NCBI GenBank assembly: GCA_900163555.1
Contig: FUHX01000025.1
Span: 1 to 64,000, forward strand
DNA length: 64,000 nt
Source: Actinomycetales bacterium JB111
GTDB lineage: Bacteria > Actinomycetota > Actinomycetes > Actinomycetales > Actinomycetaceae
Direction: 5' to 3'
The notes under the pieces were generated by a model, which was given only the letters and a program-made list of their open reading frames with translations, was not told the DNA's origin and did not search any database. The position numbers and the translations under genes were made by a program. Shown piece by piece: positions 43,155 through 53,245 of the stretch; position 1 is the stretch's first letter, and the number at the start of each line of letters is the position of its first letter.

Positions 43155-44693
43155 TCAGTGGGGCAGGGGGGCCGCGTCGGGCTCCTCGGCCTCGGGGGCC
43201 TGCACCGGCTCATCCTCCTCGGCGGGGCGCCGGATGAAGAACGCGAGGACGACCGGCACGAGCGCGATGCACCCGGCGATGAGGAAGGCCGTCTGCCCAC
43301 CCGGCGCACCGGCGTCGGCGACGGACATCCCCTCGCTCACGCCCGAGTGCAGACGGGAGGAGTACAGCGCCACCAGGAGCGCCGTACCGATCGCCCCACC
43401 GACCTGCTGCATGGTGTTGAGCGAGGCGGACCCGTGGGAGTACAGGGGCCGCGCGAGCGACCCGAGCGACGCCGACATCAGTGGCGTCATCGACGCCGCC
43501 AGCCCCACCGACAACACGGTCTGGACGCCCGCGATGAGGTACGGCGAGGTCCCCGGCTCGACCTGCGAGTACACGAACAGGGCCGAGGCGATGAGGATCG
43601 TGCCGGGGATGAGCAGCGGCTTGGGGCCGAAGGCGTCGTACATCCGCCCCATCACCGGTCCGAGCAGACCCATGATCAGCGCACCCGGGAGCAGGACGAG
43701 CCCGGACTCCTGGGCGTTGAGCGACAGCACGTCGTGCATGTACACGGGCAGGAGCGACAGCGTGCCGAACATCGCGACCGCGACGACCGTCATCATGACA
43801 ACGGCGATCGAGAAGTTCGCGGTCAGGAACACCCGCAGGTCGAGCAGCGGGGCGTCGCGCTTCTGCAGGGACAGCTGCCTGAGCACGAAGACCGCGAGAA
43901 CGACGAGACCGGCGCCGATGAAGACGAACGGCAGGATCCCGGGGCCACCGGCCTGCGCGGCGCCGGCGGCCGCACCGTCGGCGACCTCCCCGTGGCTGCC
44001 GAGGCGGCTGAGTCCATACACGAGGCCGCCGAAGCCGAGGGCCGACAGGATGATCGACAGGACGTCGATCGGCGCGTGCGTCGTCTCGCCGAGGTTCGTC
44101 ATCCACTTCGCGCCCAGCCCGAGCGAGAGCAGCGCGATGGGCAGGATGATGGCGAACAGCCACCGCCAGCCCGGACCCTCCACGATGAACCCGGACAGCG
44201 TCGGGCCGATCGCCGGGGCGAGCGCGATGACCATGCCGACCCGGCCCATCATGCGCCCGCGCTGGCGGGAGGGGACGACGTTCATGATCGTCGTCATGAG
44301 CAGCGGCAGCATGATGCCGGTCCCGCTGGCCTGGATGATCCGGCCGGTGAGCAGCATGACGAACCCGTTGGCCGACAGGCACACGAGCGTGCCGAGGGAG
44401 AACAGGGAGATGGCGGCGAGGAAGATCTGCCGCGTCGTGAACCGTCGGAGCAGGAACCCGGTCGTCGGGATGACGACCGCCATCGTCAGCATGAAGGCGC
44501 TGGTCAGCCACTGACCGAGCTCCGGCGGGATGCCGAGGGTCTCGTTCAGCTTCGGGACGGCGATCGCCATCGTCGTCTCGTTGAGGATCGCCACGAACGC
44601 GGCGACGAGAAGGAGCCAGATCACCCGCATGCCGGCGGGATCGATCTCGGCGGCGGCACCGCGGGGGTGCGTGGTGGGGTTATCAGTCGTCAA
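43155..44693 (-). CDS. DHA2-family MFS multidrug exporter
   Basis: 512 aa, 14 predicted membrane helices. Motifs: ETTMAIAVPKLNETL at helix 1, GRIIQASGTGIMLPLL, RQRGRMMGRVGMVIALAPAIGPTLSGFI (motif C-like). The TTG start has GGAG 7 nt upstream. The acidic C-terminus ends next to the four-arm repeat. No regulator is adjacent. Efflux substrate unknown. Confidence 0.92.
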   Translation of the reverse strand: MTTDNPTTHPRGAAAEIDPAGMRVIWLLLVAAFVAILNETTMAIAVPKLNETLGIPPELGQWLTSAFMLTMAVVIPTTGFLLRRFTTRQIFLAAISLFSLGTLVCLSANGFVMLLTGRIIQASGTGIMLPLLMTTIMNVVPSRQRGRMMGRVGMVIALAPAIGPTLSGFIVEGPGWRWLFAIILPIALLSLGLGAKWMTNLGETTHAPIDVLSIILSALGFGGLVYGLSRLGSHGEVADGAAAGAAQAGGPGILPFVFIGAGLVVLAVFVLRQLSLQKRDAPLLDLRVFLTANFSIAVVMMTVVAVAMFGTLSLLPVYMHDVLSLNAQESGLVLLPGALIMGLLGPVMGRMYDAFGPKPLLIPGTILIASALFVYSQVEPGTSPYLIAGVQTVLSVGLAASMTPLMSASLGSLARPLYSHGSASLNTMQQVGGAIGTALLVALYSSRLHSGVSEGMSVADAGAPGGQTAFLIAGCIALVPVVLAFFIRRPAEEDEPVQAPEAEEPDAAPLPH

Positions 44694-45017
44694 AGAGTTT
44701 CTCCGTTACACATCACGCGCCCGCCCCTCGATAAGGAACCTGTGCCCGGGCACCCCCATGGGCGGACGTAGTCGAAACGCCGGACCCGCGGTCGGGATTC
44801 CTCCCCGCGCGGTGAAGGAACTCACCCGTGCAGGGAGGCGGCGAGCGCATCGGGGCGTCGACTCCCGACCATCATCGCCGCCGGCGCCGGCACCCGCCAG
44901 GGGATTTGCGAACGTCACACGGACGCCTCGCCACCCCGCGGGCGCGGGCCGCCCCCGACGACGACGCCCGGCACCCGCGGACCGTCGCCAGCCGCCGGGA
45001 GCGCCACGCGCGCCCGC
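44694..45017. other. Intergenic region between MFS gene and siderophore ABC operon
   Basis: 324 bases without a credible gene. It contains a perfect palindrome GTGCCCGGGCAC (44742-44753), a possible operator for the minus-strand MFS gene; otherwise nothing was recognised. Confidence 0.5.
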
Positions 45018-46775
45018 TCACGCGGACCACGCGTCCCACAGCCGTCGGTAGGTCCCGCCCGCGGCAAGGAGCGTCTCGTGCGACCCCTGCTCGACGACGG
45101 CCCCGCGGTCGAGCACGACCACCCGGTCGGCCGCGGCCGCCTGGGAGAGCCGGTGCGCGATGACCACGGCCGCTCGACCGTCGATGACGGCCCCGGCCGC
45201 CTCCTCGAGCGCGGAGGTGTCCGCGCTCCCGGCCTCCGCCGTCGCCTCGTCGAGGATCGCCAGGCCGGGGTCCGCGAGCGCGAGGCGCGCGAGCGCCAGA
45301 TGCTGGGCGTCCGCAGACGAGAGCGTCGTCCCGCCCGCGCCGATCACGGTGTCCAGGCCGTCGTCGAGGGACTGCACCACGTCCCAGGCGCCGGCGAGCC
45401 GGAGCGCGGCGGTGATCTCCGCGCGGGTGGCGCCGGGTCGCGCGAGGGTGAGGTTGTCCTCGACCGTGCCGGAGAAGAGATGAACCTCCTGCGTGAGCGT
45501 GACGACCGATCGCCTGGGCAGGCGGCGCCGCACCTGACCGCGCGTCGGCTCGAACACCCCCGCGATCAGCGAGGCGAGCGTGGACTTGCCGGAGCCGGTG
45601 GCCCCGACGATCGCCACGTGCTCGCCGGCCGCCATGCCCAGGGTGACGTCGCGCAGGGCGGGCTCCGCGTCGTCGTCGTAGGCGAAGCCGACGTCCTGCA
45701 CGTCGACGACGAGGTCGGGCCGGGCCTCGCGGCCCTCCTCCCTCGTGTCGACGTCGTCGACGGCCTCTCCATCCGCGGCGTCCGAGGCGCCGTCGGACCG
45801 GCCGATCACGCCCACGAGCCGACCGAGGGCCGCGATCGCGGACTGCATGTCGTCCATGATCATCAGCAGCGCCTCGATCGGTTCGACGATCCGCAGGAGG
45901 AGCAGCGCCGCGGCCGTCACGGCACCCGGGGTCGCGCGTCCCGTGAGTGCGAGCCACACGCCGATCCCGAGGACGAGGACGAGCCCCGCCCCCTCGGCGA
46001 CGCTGAGGCGGCCGAACAGCCGGTTCTGCACGATGCGGGCGCGCATCGCCCACCGCACGCTCTCCCACGCGGCGCCGCCGATCCGCGCGAGCTGGGTGCC
46101 CTCGAGGCGGTGGGCGTGCACGGTCGGGAGCGCCTGGATGCCGCCGAGCAGGTGGGCGCCGCGACGGGAGCTCGCCGCCCGCTCCGCCAGGTAGATCGGC
46201 GGGGCGATGCGCAGGTACCAGCGCGCCGTCAGCGCGTACACCGGGATCGTGACCGCGAACGCCGCGAGGTACCAGACGTTGACGCCACCGAGCCCGACGC
46301 CGACGATCACCAGCGTCGTCGCCGAGACGACGATCCGGGGCAGCGCCTGCGGCAGGGCGTCGGAGACTTCCGCGACGTCGTCGGACGCGCGGGTGACGGC
46401 GTCCCCCGCCCCGGCCCGCTCCATCGTGTCCCGCGGCAGGCGCAGCGCCGCCCCGACGTAGTCCTCGCGCAGCTCGGAGATCATGGTCTCGACCAGGCGC
46501 CCCATGGCCGTGACGCCCAGCCACGTGAACACGCCCCCGACGACGGGGGCCGCCGCCAGCAGGGTGAGCCACCACCACACGTCGTCGGCGGTCCCGCCGA
46601 GGGTGATCGTGTCGACGAGGTCGCCGACGACGAACGGGAAGACGAGCGCGGTCGCGGCCTGCACGAGGAACAGCAGGAGGATCAGGGCCAGGCGCAGCCG
46701 GCGCCCGCGCAGCCGTGCCCGCACGTCCCGGGCGAGGTCGCGCCCGGTGGCCACCGGCAGCACCTCGTCAGTCAT
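45018..46775 (-). CDS. Exporter-fold ABC transporter subunit A1, intact Walker A/B but degenerate signature
   Basis: 585 aa: six-helix membrane domain (about 28-320) plus a C-terminal ATPase. Walker A (GATGSGKST, about 391-399), Walker B (LAILDEAT) and the H-loop (VVIAHRLSQ) are intact, but the signature is LSSADAQHLAL instead of LSGGQ. It overlaps its partner gene (start 46775, partner stop 46768). By analogy with IrtAB and YbtPQ, a ferric-siderophore importer subunit is likely; siderophore export is the alternative. It is last in the iron operon. Confidence 0.9.
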   Translation of the reverse strand: MTDEVLPVATGRDLARDVRARLRGRRLRLALILLLFLVQAATALVFPFVVGDLVDTITLGGTADDVWWWLTLLAAAPVVGGVFTWLGVTAMGRLVETMISELREDYVGAALRLPRDTMERAGAGDAVTRASDDVAEVSDALPQALPRIVVSATTLVIVGVGLGGVNVWYLAAFAVTIPVYALTARWYLRIAPPIYLAERAASSRRGAHLLGGIQALPTVHAHRLEGTQLARIGGAAWESVRWAMRARIVQNRLFGRLSVAEGAGLVLVLGIGVWLALTGRATPGAVTAAALLLLRIVEPIEALLMIMDDMQSAIAALGRLVGVIGRSDGASDAADGEAVDDVDTREEGREARPDLVVDVQDVGFAYDDDAEPALRDVTLGMAAGEHVAIVGATGSGKSTLASLIAGVFEPTRGQVRRRLPRRSVVTLTQEVHLFSGTVEDNLTLARPGATRAEITAALRLAGAWDVVQSLDDGLDTVIGAGGTTLSSADAQHLALARLALADPGLAILDEATAEAGSADTSALEEAAGAVIDGRAAVVIAHRLSQAAAADRVVVLDRGAVVEQGSHETLLAAGGTYRRLWDAWSA

Positions 46776-48474
46776 CGGTCCCCCTCGCGGTCAGGCGGGT
46801 CGCGGCGGCGTGCGCGAAGGCGCCGGAGCCGGCGACGACGAGCGTGGTCCGACCCCGCCGGTGCCGCGCCAGTTCCCCGGCGATCGCGGTCTCGGTGACG
46901 GAGTCGACCGACGACGTCGGCTCGAGCAGGACGAGAATGTCCGGGTCGGCGGCGATCGCCCGGGCCAGCGCGATCCGTTGCCGCTGCCCGCCCGAAAGGT
47001 TGGTGCCGCCCTCCGCGCAGGCCGTGCCCTCGCCGTCGGGCAGCTCGGCGTCCGTCATGCCGGCCAGCCGCAGCGCCTTACGGGCCTCCTCGCGCGTGGC
47101 GCCGCCGGGGCCGGCGGTCCTCACATTCTCCAGGACCGTCCCGGCGAGGATGTCCGGCCGGTGCGGGGCGACGAGCATCCGCTCGCGCCGCGCGTCGACG
47201 TGGCACTCGGCGAGGTCGACGCCGCCGAGGAGCACCCTGCCCCCGGCGGCAGCCCCGCGCCCGACGAGGACCTCGGCGAGCTCGCGCCGGGCCGGCGCCG
47301 GGACCGCGAGCACGCTCATGTCCCCGTCGGGCACGTCCGCATCGACCGTCAGGCCGCCGGCCAGGCGGAGGTTCTCGAGCCGCAGGCCGGCGCCAGGGTC
47401 CCGGTCCCCCAGCGCCCGGTCGTCGCGGGGACGGTCGAGCAGGTCGAGCACCCGCGCCGTCGACGCCTGGGACATCGCGAGGATCGCGCCGAGCTGGCTG
47501 ACGAGCGCGTCGAGCGGGCCGACGATGCTCACCGCGACCCCGCCGACCGTCACGAGTCCGCCCGCGGTGATCGCGCCGTCGAGGGCGAGCAGCACGGCCG
47601 CGGCGAGCACCGCGGCGGCGAAGACGCCGGCGATCGCCGCGCTCAGCCCCGTGTACGCGGCGCGCGCGTCCCGCGCCGCGATCGTCCCGGTGAGCGCGGA
47701 ACGGCTCACCGTGCGGTACCGGCGGGACGCCTCGTCCTCGGCGTGCACGCCCCGGATCACGCGGAAGCCGGCCACGAGGTCGGCGGCCGAGGCGGCGGCG
47801 TCGGCGATGCCGGCCTGCTCTGTCAGGGACCTGCGCCGCAGCGGGCGGGCGGCGAGGTGCATGACCCCGACGACGTGCGGCAGAGTGAGTAGAACGCCCA
47901 GTCCGAGCCAGGGGTGGACCGCGAACAGGACGCCGATAGCCACGACCAGCCCGACGATCTCGCCGGGGGGGTAGACCGCGGCGTACAGCACGAGGCACGC
48001 GCGGTGGACGTCCGCGGTCGCGACCGAGAGCAGCGCCCCCGGTGCCGCCCGGTTCCCCGCGAACCCGCGCGGGTCGAGGATGCGGGCGGCGACCGCCTGG
48101 GACAGCTCGTACTCGGTGCGCTGGAGCCCGTACCAGCCGACGCGGCCGCCGAACCGGTACGTGAGGTTCATGAGCACGTACAGCCCGACGACGGCGCTCC
48201 CCCACCAGACCATGGTGCCGACCAGGTCGCCCGCCCGGGCGCCGCCGGCGGCGGGCGTCACGACGGCGTCGATGACGCCGCCGATGACGAGCGGCAGCAT
48301 CATCGTTGCGACGTTGTACAGCACGACCAGGGCCGCGCCGGCACCCACCCAGGCGAGCGCCGCACGCACGATCGCCAGGCTCAGGCGCCGCGGCGTCGAT
48401 CCGGGATCGATCCGCAGCCGGGGCGTGGCGGGCGGGGCCGCCGGGGCCTGGAACAGGCCGCCGTCGGCCGTCAT
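46768..48474 (-). CDS. Exporter-fold ABC transporter subunit B1, lacking Walker A but with canonical LSGGQ
   Basis: 568 aa: six-helix membrane domain (about 30-310) and an ATPase domain whose Walker A is lost (VPAPARRELAEVL near residue 385). The Q-loop region is altered. LSGGQRQRIALARA is perfect, Walker B is LVLLEPTSSVD with the first Asp lost but Glu kept, and the H-loop His is absent (LVVAGSG). It should pair with subunit A1 to give one complete ATP site. The ATG overlaps the stop of the SIP-fusion gene (ATGA). Confidence 0.9.
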   Translation of the reverse strand: MTADGGLFQAPAAPPATPRLRIDPGSTPRRLSLAIVRAALAWVGAGAALVVLYNVATMMLPLVIGGVIDAVVTPAAGGARAGDLVGTMVWWGSAVVGLYVLMNLTYRFGGRVGWYGLQRTEYELSQAVAARILDPRGFAGNRAAPGALLSVATADVHRACLVLYAAVYPPGEIVGLVVAIGVLFAVHPWLGLGVLLTLPHVVGVMHLAARPLRRRSLTEQAGIADAAASAADLVAGFRVIRGVHAEDEASRRYRTVSRSALTGTIAARDARAAYTGLSAAIAGVFAAAVLAAAVLLALDGAITAGGLVTVGGVAVSIVGPLDALVSQLGAILAMSQASTARVLDLLDRPRDDRALGDRDPGAGLRLENLRLAGGLTVDADVPDGDMSVLAVPAPARRELAEVLVGRGAAAGGRVLLGGVDLAECHVDARRERMLVAPHRPDILAGTVLENVRTAGPGGATREEARKALRLAGMTDAELPDGEGTACAEGGTNLSGGQRQRIALARAIAADPDILVLLEPTSSVDSVTETAIAGELARHRRGRTTLVVAGSGAFAHAAATRLTARGTDD

Positions 48475-50306
48475 GGTGCGACGGTGTACAGGGTGAAGCC
48501 CCAGCCGATCGTCGAGCGGGTCGGCGCGGGCACCGCCGCGCGGTCGAACAGGGCGAGGAACTCCTCGTGCGTGCGGCTCCCGCCGGCGTGGTTCGCGAAG
48601 TTCATGAGGTCCTCCTCCAGCTCGTGCTCGTCGGCGTCGGCCAGGTCGAGCAGCTCGGCGAAGACGTAGAGCCGGCCCCCGGCCCGCAGGGCGCCCGCCG
48701 CCTGGGCGATCGCGTACGCCGCGTCGGCATCGGGGTACGTCTCCAGACCGCCGGTGAGAAGGACCGCGTCCCTCTCGCCGATCGCGTGGGGCCCGAGCGG
48801 GCTGCCGGGCGCGTACTCCATACGGTCGGTGACGGGGTGCAGCGCCCGCATGTGCTCGATCTCGCTGGGGGTCGCGACGACGGTCGCGCGCGCCGCCTCG
48901 TCCGCCCGCGTGATCTCGGCGGCGAAGGCTCCCGCGGCGGGTCCGACGACCGCGACCGACCCGGTGAGAGCGAGCTCTCCCGCGACGGCGCCTGCCACGT
49001 AGGTCGCCATGTCCGCCTCGCGGTCGACCTTCTCGCGCGCAAGCGTCTCGTCGGCGTCGATCCGGTCGCGCAGCGTCGCGCCGTACCATCGCTCGGCGTC
49101 GCCGGTACCCGTGCGCACGGCAGCCAGCAGCGACAGCCATCCGGCCACCTCGGACCGGCCGGTCAGGCCGTCGAGGCTCAGCCGTTCCGCCCGGCCCTCC
49201 TCCTCGAGGAGGGCGCCCATCGTGGTCAGCCGGTAGCCGCCGTCGGACTCCTCCACCACCCCGATCGCGCCGAGGTAGCGCAGCAGCTTGCCGACGCCTG
49301 TGGGGTCCGCCCCGGCGGCGGCGGCGAGCTCGGCCGCCGTGCGGGTGCCGGAGCCGAGGGCCGCGGGCAGGCCGATCGTCGCCGCCACGCGGATGGCCAC
49401 CCCGGGCAGCACCTCCTCCAGCTCGTGAAGGGTCTCGGCCACGTTCTCGCTCGCGCCGAGGTCCTGGATGCCGTCGTCGCCGGCGAGGACGACCTCCTGC
49501 CGTCGCCAGTAGCCGGTCACCTCGACCTGCTCGCGGGGCAGCCCCTTCTCCTGGCGCAGCCAGCGCCGGATGGGCGTGAGCGAGAGCGCCTCGCCGGCGA
49601 CCCACGCGAACACGACGCCGTCCCACCAGGGCGCGGACGTGACGGCGTCGTGCAGGAGGGTCGTGGTGCCGGGCTCGGCGCCGTCCCTGCTGAGCCACGT
49701 GATCTCCACGCCGGCGGGCGCGGGCAGGTCCTGGCGGTGGTCGGCCTCGGCAACCTCGATGAAGACCTGGCCGCGGGCGCCGTCGGGCCAGTCCTCGAGC
49801 CAGCGGCCGATGGCCGGCAGCGCGGTCTCGTCCCCGGCGACCAGCGTCCAGTCCGCGCCGACGGGGTGCGGGGCGGAGGCCTTCGGGCCGGCGATCTGGA
49901 TACGGTCGCCCGGCTGCGCGCGGTTGGCCCAGGTGGTGGCGGGACCCACGCCGTGGTTGACGAAGTCGACGTCGAGCTCGCCGGCGACGGGGTCCCACCG
50001 GCGCACGGTGTAGGTCCGGAACAGCAGGTGGGGGTCCTCCCGCGGCCAGTAGATGACGCCGTCGGCCTGCTCGGGGATCGCGGCCACCTCCGCGCCGGGG
50101 TGCTTGAGGAGGAGCTTGAACTCGTCGTCGAAGCCCTCGGAGCGGAAAGCCGCGACCGGCATGCCGTTGGGCGCGACGTGCGCGGCCAGCTGGTCCCCAC
50201 CGAGCGTGACCCGCCGCATCCCGGGGGTCACATCCTCGGTGCGGAGCACCTCGAGGTTGCGGGTGGTGATGCCGTAGACATCGATCGGTCGGAGGCTACG
50301 CGCCAT
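48471..50306 (-). CDS. Siderophore-interacting FAD reductase fused to O-methyltransferase-like domain
   Basis: 611 aa. Residues 12-270 are a SIP ferric-siderophore reductase: FAD motif RTYTVRR (97-103), HGVGPATTW (118-126), NAD(P)H region WTLVAGDETALPAI, and GYWRRQE at the end. Residues 285-611 resemble PF00891 O-methyltransferases: winged-helix dimerisation part (TAAELAAAAGADPTGVGKLL, YRLTTMGALL), a SAM motif I degenerated to VAVVGPAAGAF (about 452-461), and DLMNFANHAGGSRTHEEF. Loss of the Gly-rich motif suggests a non-catalytic or altered domain. ATG at 50306; overlaps neighbours on both sides. Confidence 0.88.
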   Translation of the reverse strand: MARSLRPIDVYGITTRNLEVLRTEDVTPGMRRVTLGGDQLAAHVAPNGMPVAAFRSEGFDDEFKLLLKHPGAEVAAIPEQADGVIYWPREDPHLLFRTYTVRRWDPVAGELDVDFVNHGVGPATTWANRAQPGDRIQIAGPKASAPHPVGADWTLVAGDETALPAIGRWLEDWPDGARGQVFIEVAEADHRQDLPAPAGVEITWLSRDGAEPGTTTLLHDAVTSAPWWDGVVFAWVAGEALSLTPIRRWLRQEKGLPREQVEVTGYWRRQEVVLAGDDGIQDLGASENVAETLHELEEVLPGVAIRVAATIGLPAALGSGTRTAAELAAAAGADPTGVGKLLRYLGAIGVVEESDGGYRLTTMGALLEEEGRAERLSLDGLTGRSEVAGWLSLLAAVRTGTGDAERWYGATLRDRIDADETLAREKVDREADMATYVAGAVAGELALTGSVAVVGPAAGAFAAEITRADEAARATVVATPSEIEHMRALHPVTDRMEYAPGSPLGPHAIGERDAVLLTGGLETYPDADAAYAIAQAAGALRAGGRLYVFAELLDLADADEHELEEDLMNFANHAGGSRTHEEFLALFDRAAVPAPTRSTIGWGFTLYTVAP

Positions 50307-51126
50307 GGGAGAACTCCCTCTCGGGTGTCGGGGTGGCCGGTGCGGATCGCGGGTCGAGCGGGACGACGCTCGGCGTCCCCGTGGCCGGGTCCGGGACGAT
50401 GAGCGCACGCAGGCCGAACACGCTCTCGATGAGCTCGGCCGACAGCACCGCCTCCGGGGCGCCGGTGGTGACGACGTCGCCGTCGCGCATGACGATGAGG
50501 TGGTCCGCGTACCGGGCCGCCTGGTTGAGGTCGTGGAGCACGGCGATGATCGACTTGCCGTCGTCGTGGAACCCCCGGAAGAGCTCCATCAGCTCGTACT
50601 GGTGGGCGATGTCGAGGAACGTCGTCGGCTCGTCGAGCAGCATGATGCTCGTGTCCTGCGCGAGCAGCATCGCCACCCACACCCGCTGCCGCTGCCCGCC
50701 CGAGAGCTCGTCGACCAGGCGGTCCGACAGGTCCGTCAGCCGCGTGGCCTCCAGGGCGCGGACCACCGCGTCCTCGTCGCTCGTCCGCCACTGCTGCAGG
50801 AGGTTCTGGTGGGGGGCGCGCCCCCGGGCCACGAGGTCCGCCACCCGGATGCCGTCCGGCGCGAGCGAGCTCTGCGGGAGAAGCCCGACCCGGTGGGCCA
50901 CGTCCTTGGACCGGTAGCTCGCGATCGACCTGCCGTCGAGCACGATCCGCCCCTCCGACGGCGTGAGCACCCGGGACAGCGCGCGCAGCAGGGTGGACTT
51001 CCCGCACCCGTTCGGCCCGATGATGGCCGTGAACGAGCCGTCCGGTATGTCGACGCTCAGCTCCGAGGAGATGATCCGCCGGTCATAGCCGATGGTGGCG
51101 TTCTCGGCGCGCAGTCGCGCGTTCAC
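50296..51126 (-). CDS. Ferric-siderophore ABC importer ATPase (FepC type)
   Basis: 276 aa. Walker A GPNGCGKST, Q-loop LLPQSS, signature LSGGQRQRV, Walker B IMLLDEPTTFLD and H-loop VLHDLN are all intact and typical of FepC/FhuC. GTG start overlaps the upstream permease stop (GTGA); its end overlaps the SIP-fusion gene by 11 bp. Energises the two FecCD permeases encoded upstream. Confidence 0.96.
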   Translation of the reverse strand: MNARLRAENATIGYDRRIISSELSVDIPDGSFTAIIGPNGCGKSTLLRALSRVLTPSEGRIVLDGRSIASYRSKDVAHRVGLLPQSSLAPDGIRVADLVARGRAPHQNLLQQWRTSDEDAVVRALEATRLTDLSDRLVDELSGGQRQRVWVAMLLAQDTSIMLLDEPTTFLDIAHQYELMELFRGFHDDGKSIIAVLHDLNQAARYADHLIVMRDGDVVTTGAPEAVLSAELIESVFGLRALIVPDPATGTPSVVPLDPRSAPATPTPEREFSHGA

Positions 51127-52190
51127 TGGGGCCTCCCGTAGTGGGTTCGGGCTTCACGGATGAGCAGCCAGATGAGGTACACGCCGCCGACGCACACGGT
51201 GATCAGGCCGACCGGCACGGGCCGGTAGGCCTTCGCGACGAGGAGCGAGAGCAGGTGGGCGCCGGAGAGCAGGGCGGCACCCATCGCGGCGGAGGACAGC
51301 AGGCTCACGCCCTGCGACCGGGTGATCCGGCGGGCGAGCTGCGGCGCAGCGAGGGCCACGAACCCGATGGGTCCGGCCGCGGCGGTGACGAGCGCGGTCG
51401 TGCCGACGCCCACCACCATGAGGCCGAGCCGCGCGGGGCCCGGGCGCAGCCCCTGGGTGATGGCCGCGTCGTCCCCGACCTCGAGGCGGCGCAGCGCCGG
51501 GGCGAGCAGGGCGGCAGCGAGGACGATGACGGCGGCCGTGTACAGCGACGGCACGAGGCTCAGCCAGCTGACCCGCTCGATGCTCCCGGCTCCCCAGAAG
51601 CCGACCGACATGGCGTCCTCGATGTCCGCGCGGGTGATGAGGTAGGCGTTGATCGAGCCGAGCACGGCGGAGACGGCGATACCGACCACGATGAGCCGGA
51701 ACGCCTGGATGCCCCCGCGGTAGGCGAGCGTGTACACGAGGAAGGCGGTGAGCAGCCCGCCCGCGAGCGCGGCCACGGCGATCTCCCACCGGCTGGAGGC
51801 GTCGAGCACGAGGATCGTCACGACGACCGCCGTGTAGGAGCCGGAGTCGAAGCCGATGACGTCCGGGGAGCCGAGCGGGTTCCGGGTCAGCGACTGGAAG
51901 ATCGCACCGCCGATCCCGAGCAGCGCACCGAAGACGACCGCCGCGATCGCGACCGGCAGCCGCCACTGGAGCACGATGATCCGGTGGAAGTCCTCCCCGC
52001 CGCCCACGAAGGTGGACAGCACGTCCGGCACCGTGAGCGGGAAGTCGCCGAGCGTGATTGCGACCGTCGCGGCGGCGGCCGCGAGGACGAACAGCCAGAA
52101 CGACACGACGACGACGCGCAGCGGGATGCGCGCGGACAGGACCGGTGTGCGCACCACGCGGTGGGCGTAGCCGAAGTTCACGGGGCTCAC
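51123..52190 (-). CDS. FecCD-family siderophore permease (second)
   Basis: 355 aa with nine to ten helices. FecCD signatures: WRLPVAIAAVVFGALLGIGG, QSLTRNPLGSPDVIGFDSG, GPIGFVALAAPQLARR and PVPVGLITVCVGG. GTG start overlapping the previous permease stop (GTGA). It pairs with the permease encoded immediately upstream to form a heterodimeric BtuC-type pore. Confidence 0.95.
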   Translation of the reverse strand: MSPVNFGYAHRVVRTPVLSARIPLRVVVVSFWLFVLAAAAATVAITLGDFPLTVPDVLSTFVGGGEDFHRIIVLQWRLPVAIAAVVFGALLGIGGAIFQSLTRNPLGSPDVIGFDSGSYTAVVVTILVLDASSRWEIAVAALAGGLLTAFLVYTLAYRGGIQAFRLIVVGIAVSAVLGSINAYLITRADIEDAMSVGFWGAGSIERVSWLSLVPSLYTAAVIVLAAALLAPALRRLEVGDDAAITQGLRPGPARLGLMVVGVGTTALVTAAAGPIGFVALAAPQLARRITRSQGVSLLSSAAMGAALLSGAHLLSLLVAKAYRPVPVGLITVCVGGVYLIWLLIREARTHYGRPQ

Positions 52191-53245
52191 AGGCCGCTCG
52201 CCTTCTTCCGACGCACGAGGACGATGAGCGCGGGCGCCCCGATCACGGCCGTGAGGATGCCGGCCTCGATCTCGCCGGTCCCGCCGAGCACTCGCCCGAG
52301 GATGTCCGCCGAGAGCAGGACGACGGGCGCGAACAGGGCGCTGTAGAGGATGATCCAGCGCTGGTCCGGGCCGACGATCCACCGCACGATGTGCGGGACC
52401 ATGAGCCCGACGAACGCGATGCCGCCCGTCAGCGCGGTGCCGGAGCCGGCGAGCAGCGTGATCGCGACGATGCTGAGGATGCGGGTCCACGGCACGTTGG
52501 TGCCGAGGGAGGCCGCGAGGTCGTCGCCCATGGCGATCGAGTTGAGCGGGCCGGACAGCAGGACGGCGAGCACGAGGCCGACGGCGATGAAGACGAGGAC
52601 GGCCGTCGCGTCCGAGAGGCTCGTGCGGGCGAGCGAGCCCAGCCCCCAGTTGCGGATGGACCGGAAGGTGTCCGGGTCGATGAGGGTGAGGAACGTCGAG
52701 ATGCCGTTGAGCACGGCGGCGAGGGCCACGCCCGCGAGCACGAGCGTGACCGAGGAGGCGGCCGCCCGGCCCATCGCCCCGATCATGTAGACGGTGACCG
52801 TGGCGAGGGCGGCGCCGACGAACGCGAACCAGATGTAGCCCTGGATGCCGGACACCCCGAGCACGCCGACGCCGAGGGTGACGGTGAATCCCGCGCCGGC
52901 GTTGACGCCGAGGATGCCGGGGTCCGCGAGCGGGTTGCGGGTGAGCGCCTGGATGAGGGCGCCGGCCACGCCGAACGCGGCGCCGACCATGATCCCGATG
53001 ACGGTCCGTGGCCCGCGCATCGTCCACACGATGATCGCTTCCTCGGTGCCGTCGCCCCGGTGCCACAGCCCGTGCCAGACGCGCGGGATCGACAGCGGGT
53101 TGGCGCCGATCCCGATGCTCAGCAGCGCGAGCAGGGCGAGCGCCCCGAGGATGATGACCAACCCGAGCGCCCGCCGGGCCGCGAGGGTGCGGGCCGGCGG
53201 GGCGTCGGTTCGGGTGTCACGCTCGTGCGTGGCCGTCAGCGTCAT
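52187..53245 (-). CDS. FecCD-family siderophore permease (first)
   Basis: 352 aa, nine to ten helices. Signatures: MRGPRTVIGIMVGAAFGVAG, QALTRNPLADPGILGVNAG, GGIAFVGLMVPHIVRWIVG and the C-terminal EIEAGILTAVIGAP. ATG overlaps the substrate-binding protein stop (ATGA). Partner of the following permease. Confidence 0.95.
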   Translation of the reverse strand: MTLTATHERDTRTDAPPARTLAARRALGLVIILGALALLALLSIGIGANPLSIPRVWHGLWHRGDGTEEAIIVWTMRGPRTVIGIMVGAAFGVAGALIQALTRNPLADPGILGVNAGAGFTVTLGVGVLGVSGIQGYIWFAFVGAALATVTVYMIGAMGRAAASSVTLVLAGVALAAVLNGISTFLTLIDPDTFRSIRNWGLGSLARTSLSDATAVLVFIAVGLVLAVLLSGPLNSIAMGDDLAASLGTNVPWTRILSIVAITLLAGSGTALTGGIAFVGLMVPHIVRWIVGPDQRWIILYSALFAPVVLLSADILGRVLGGTGEIEAGILTAVIGAPALIVLVRRKKASGL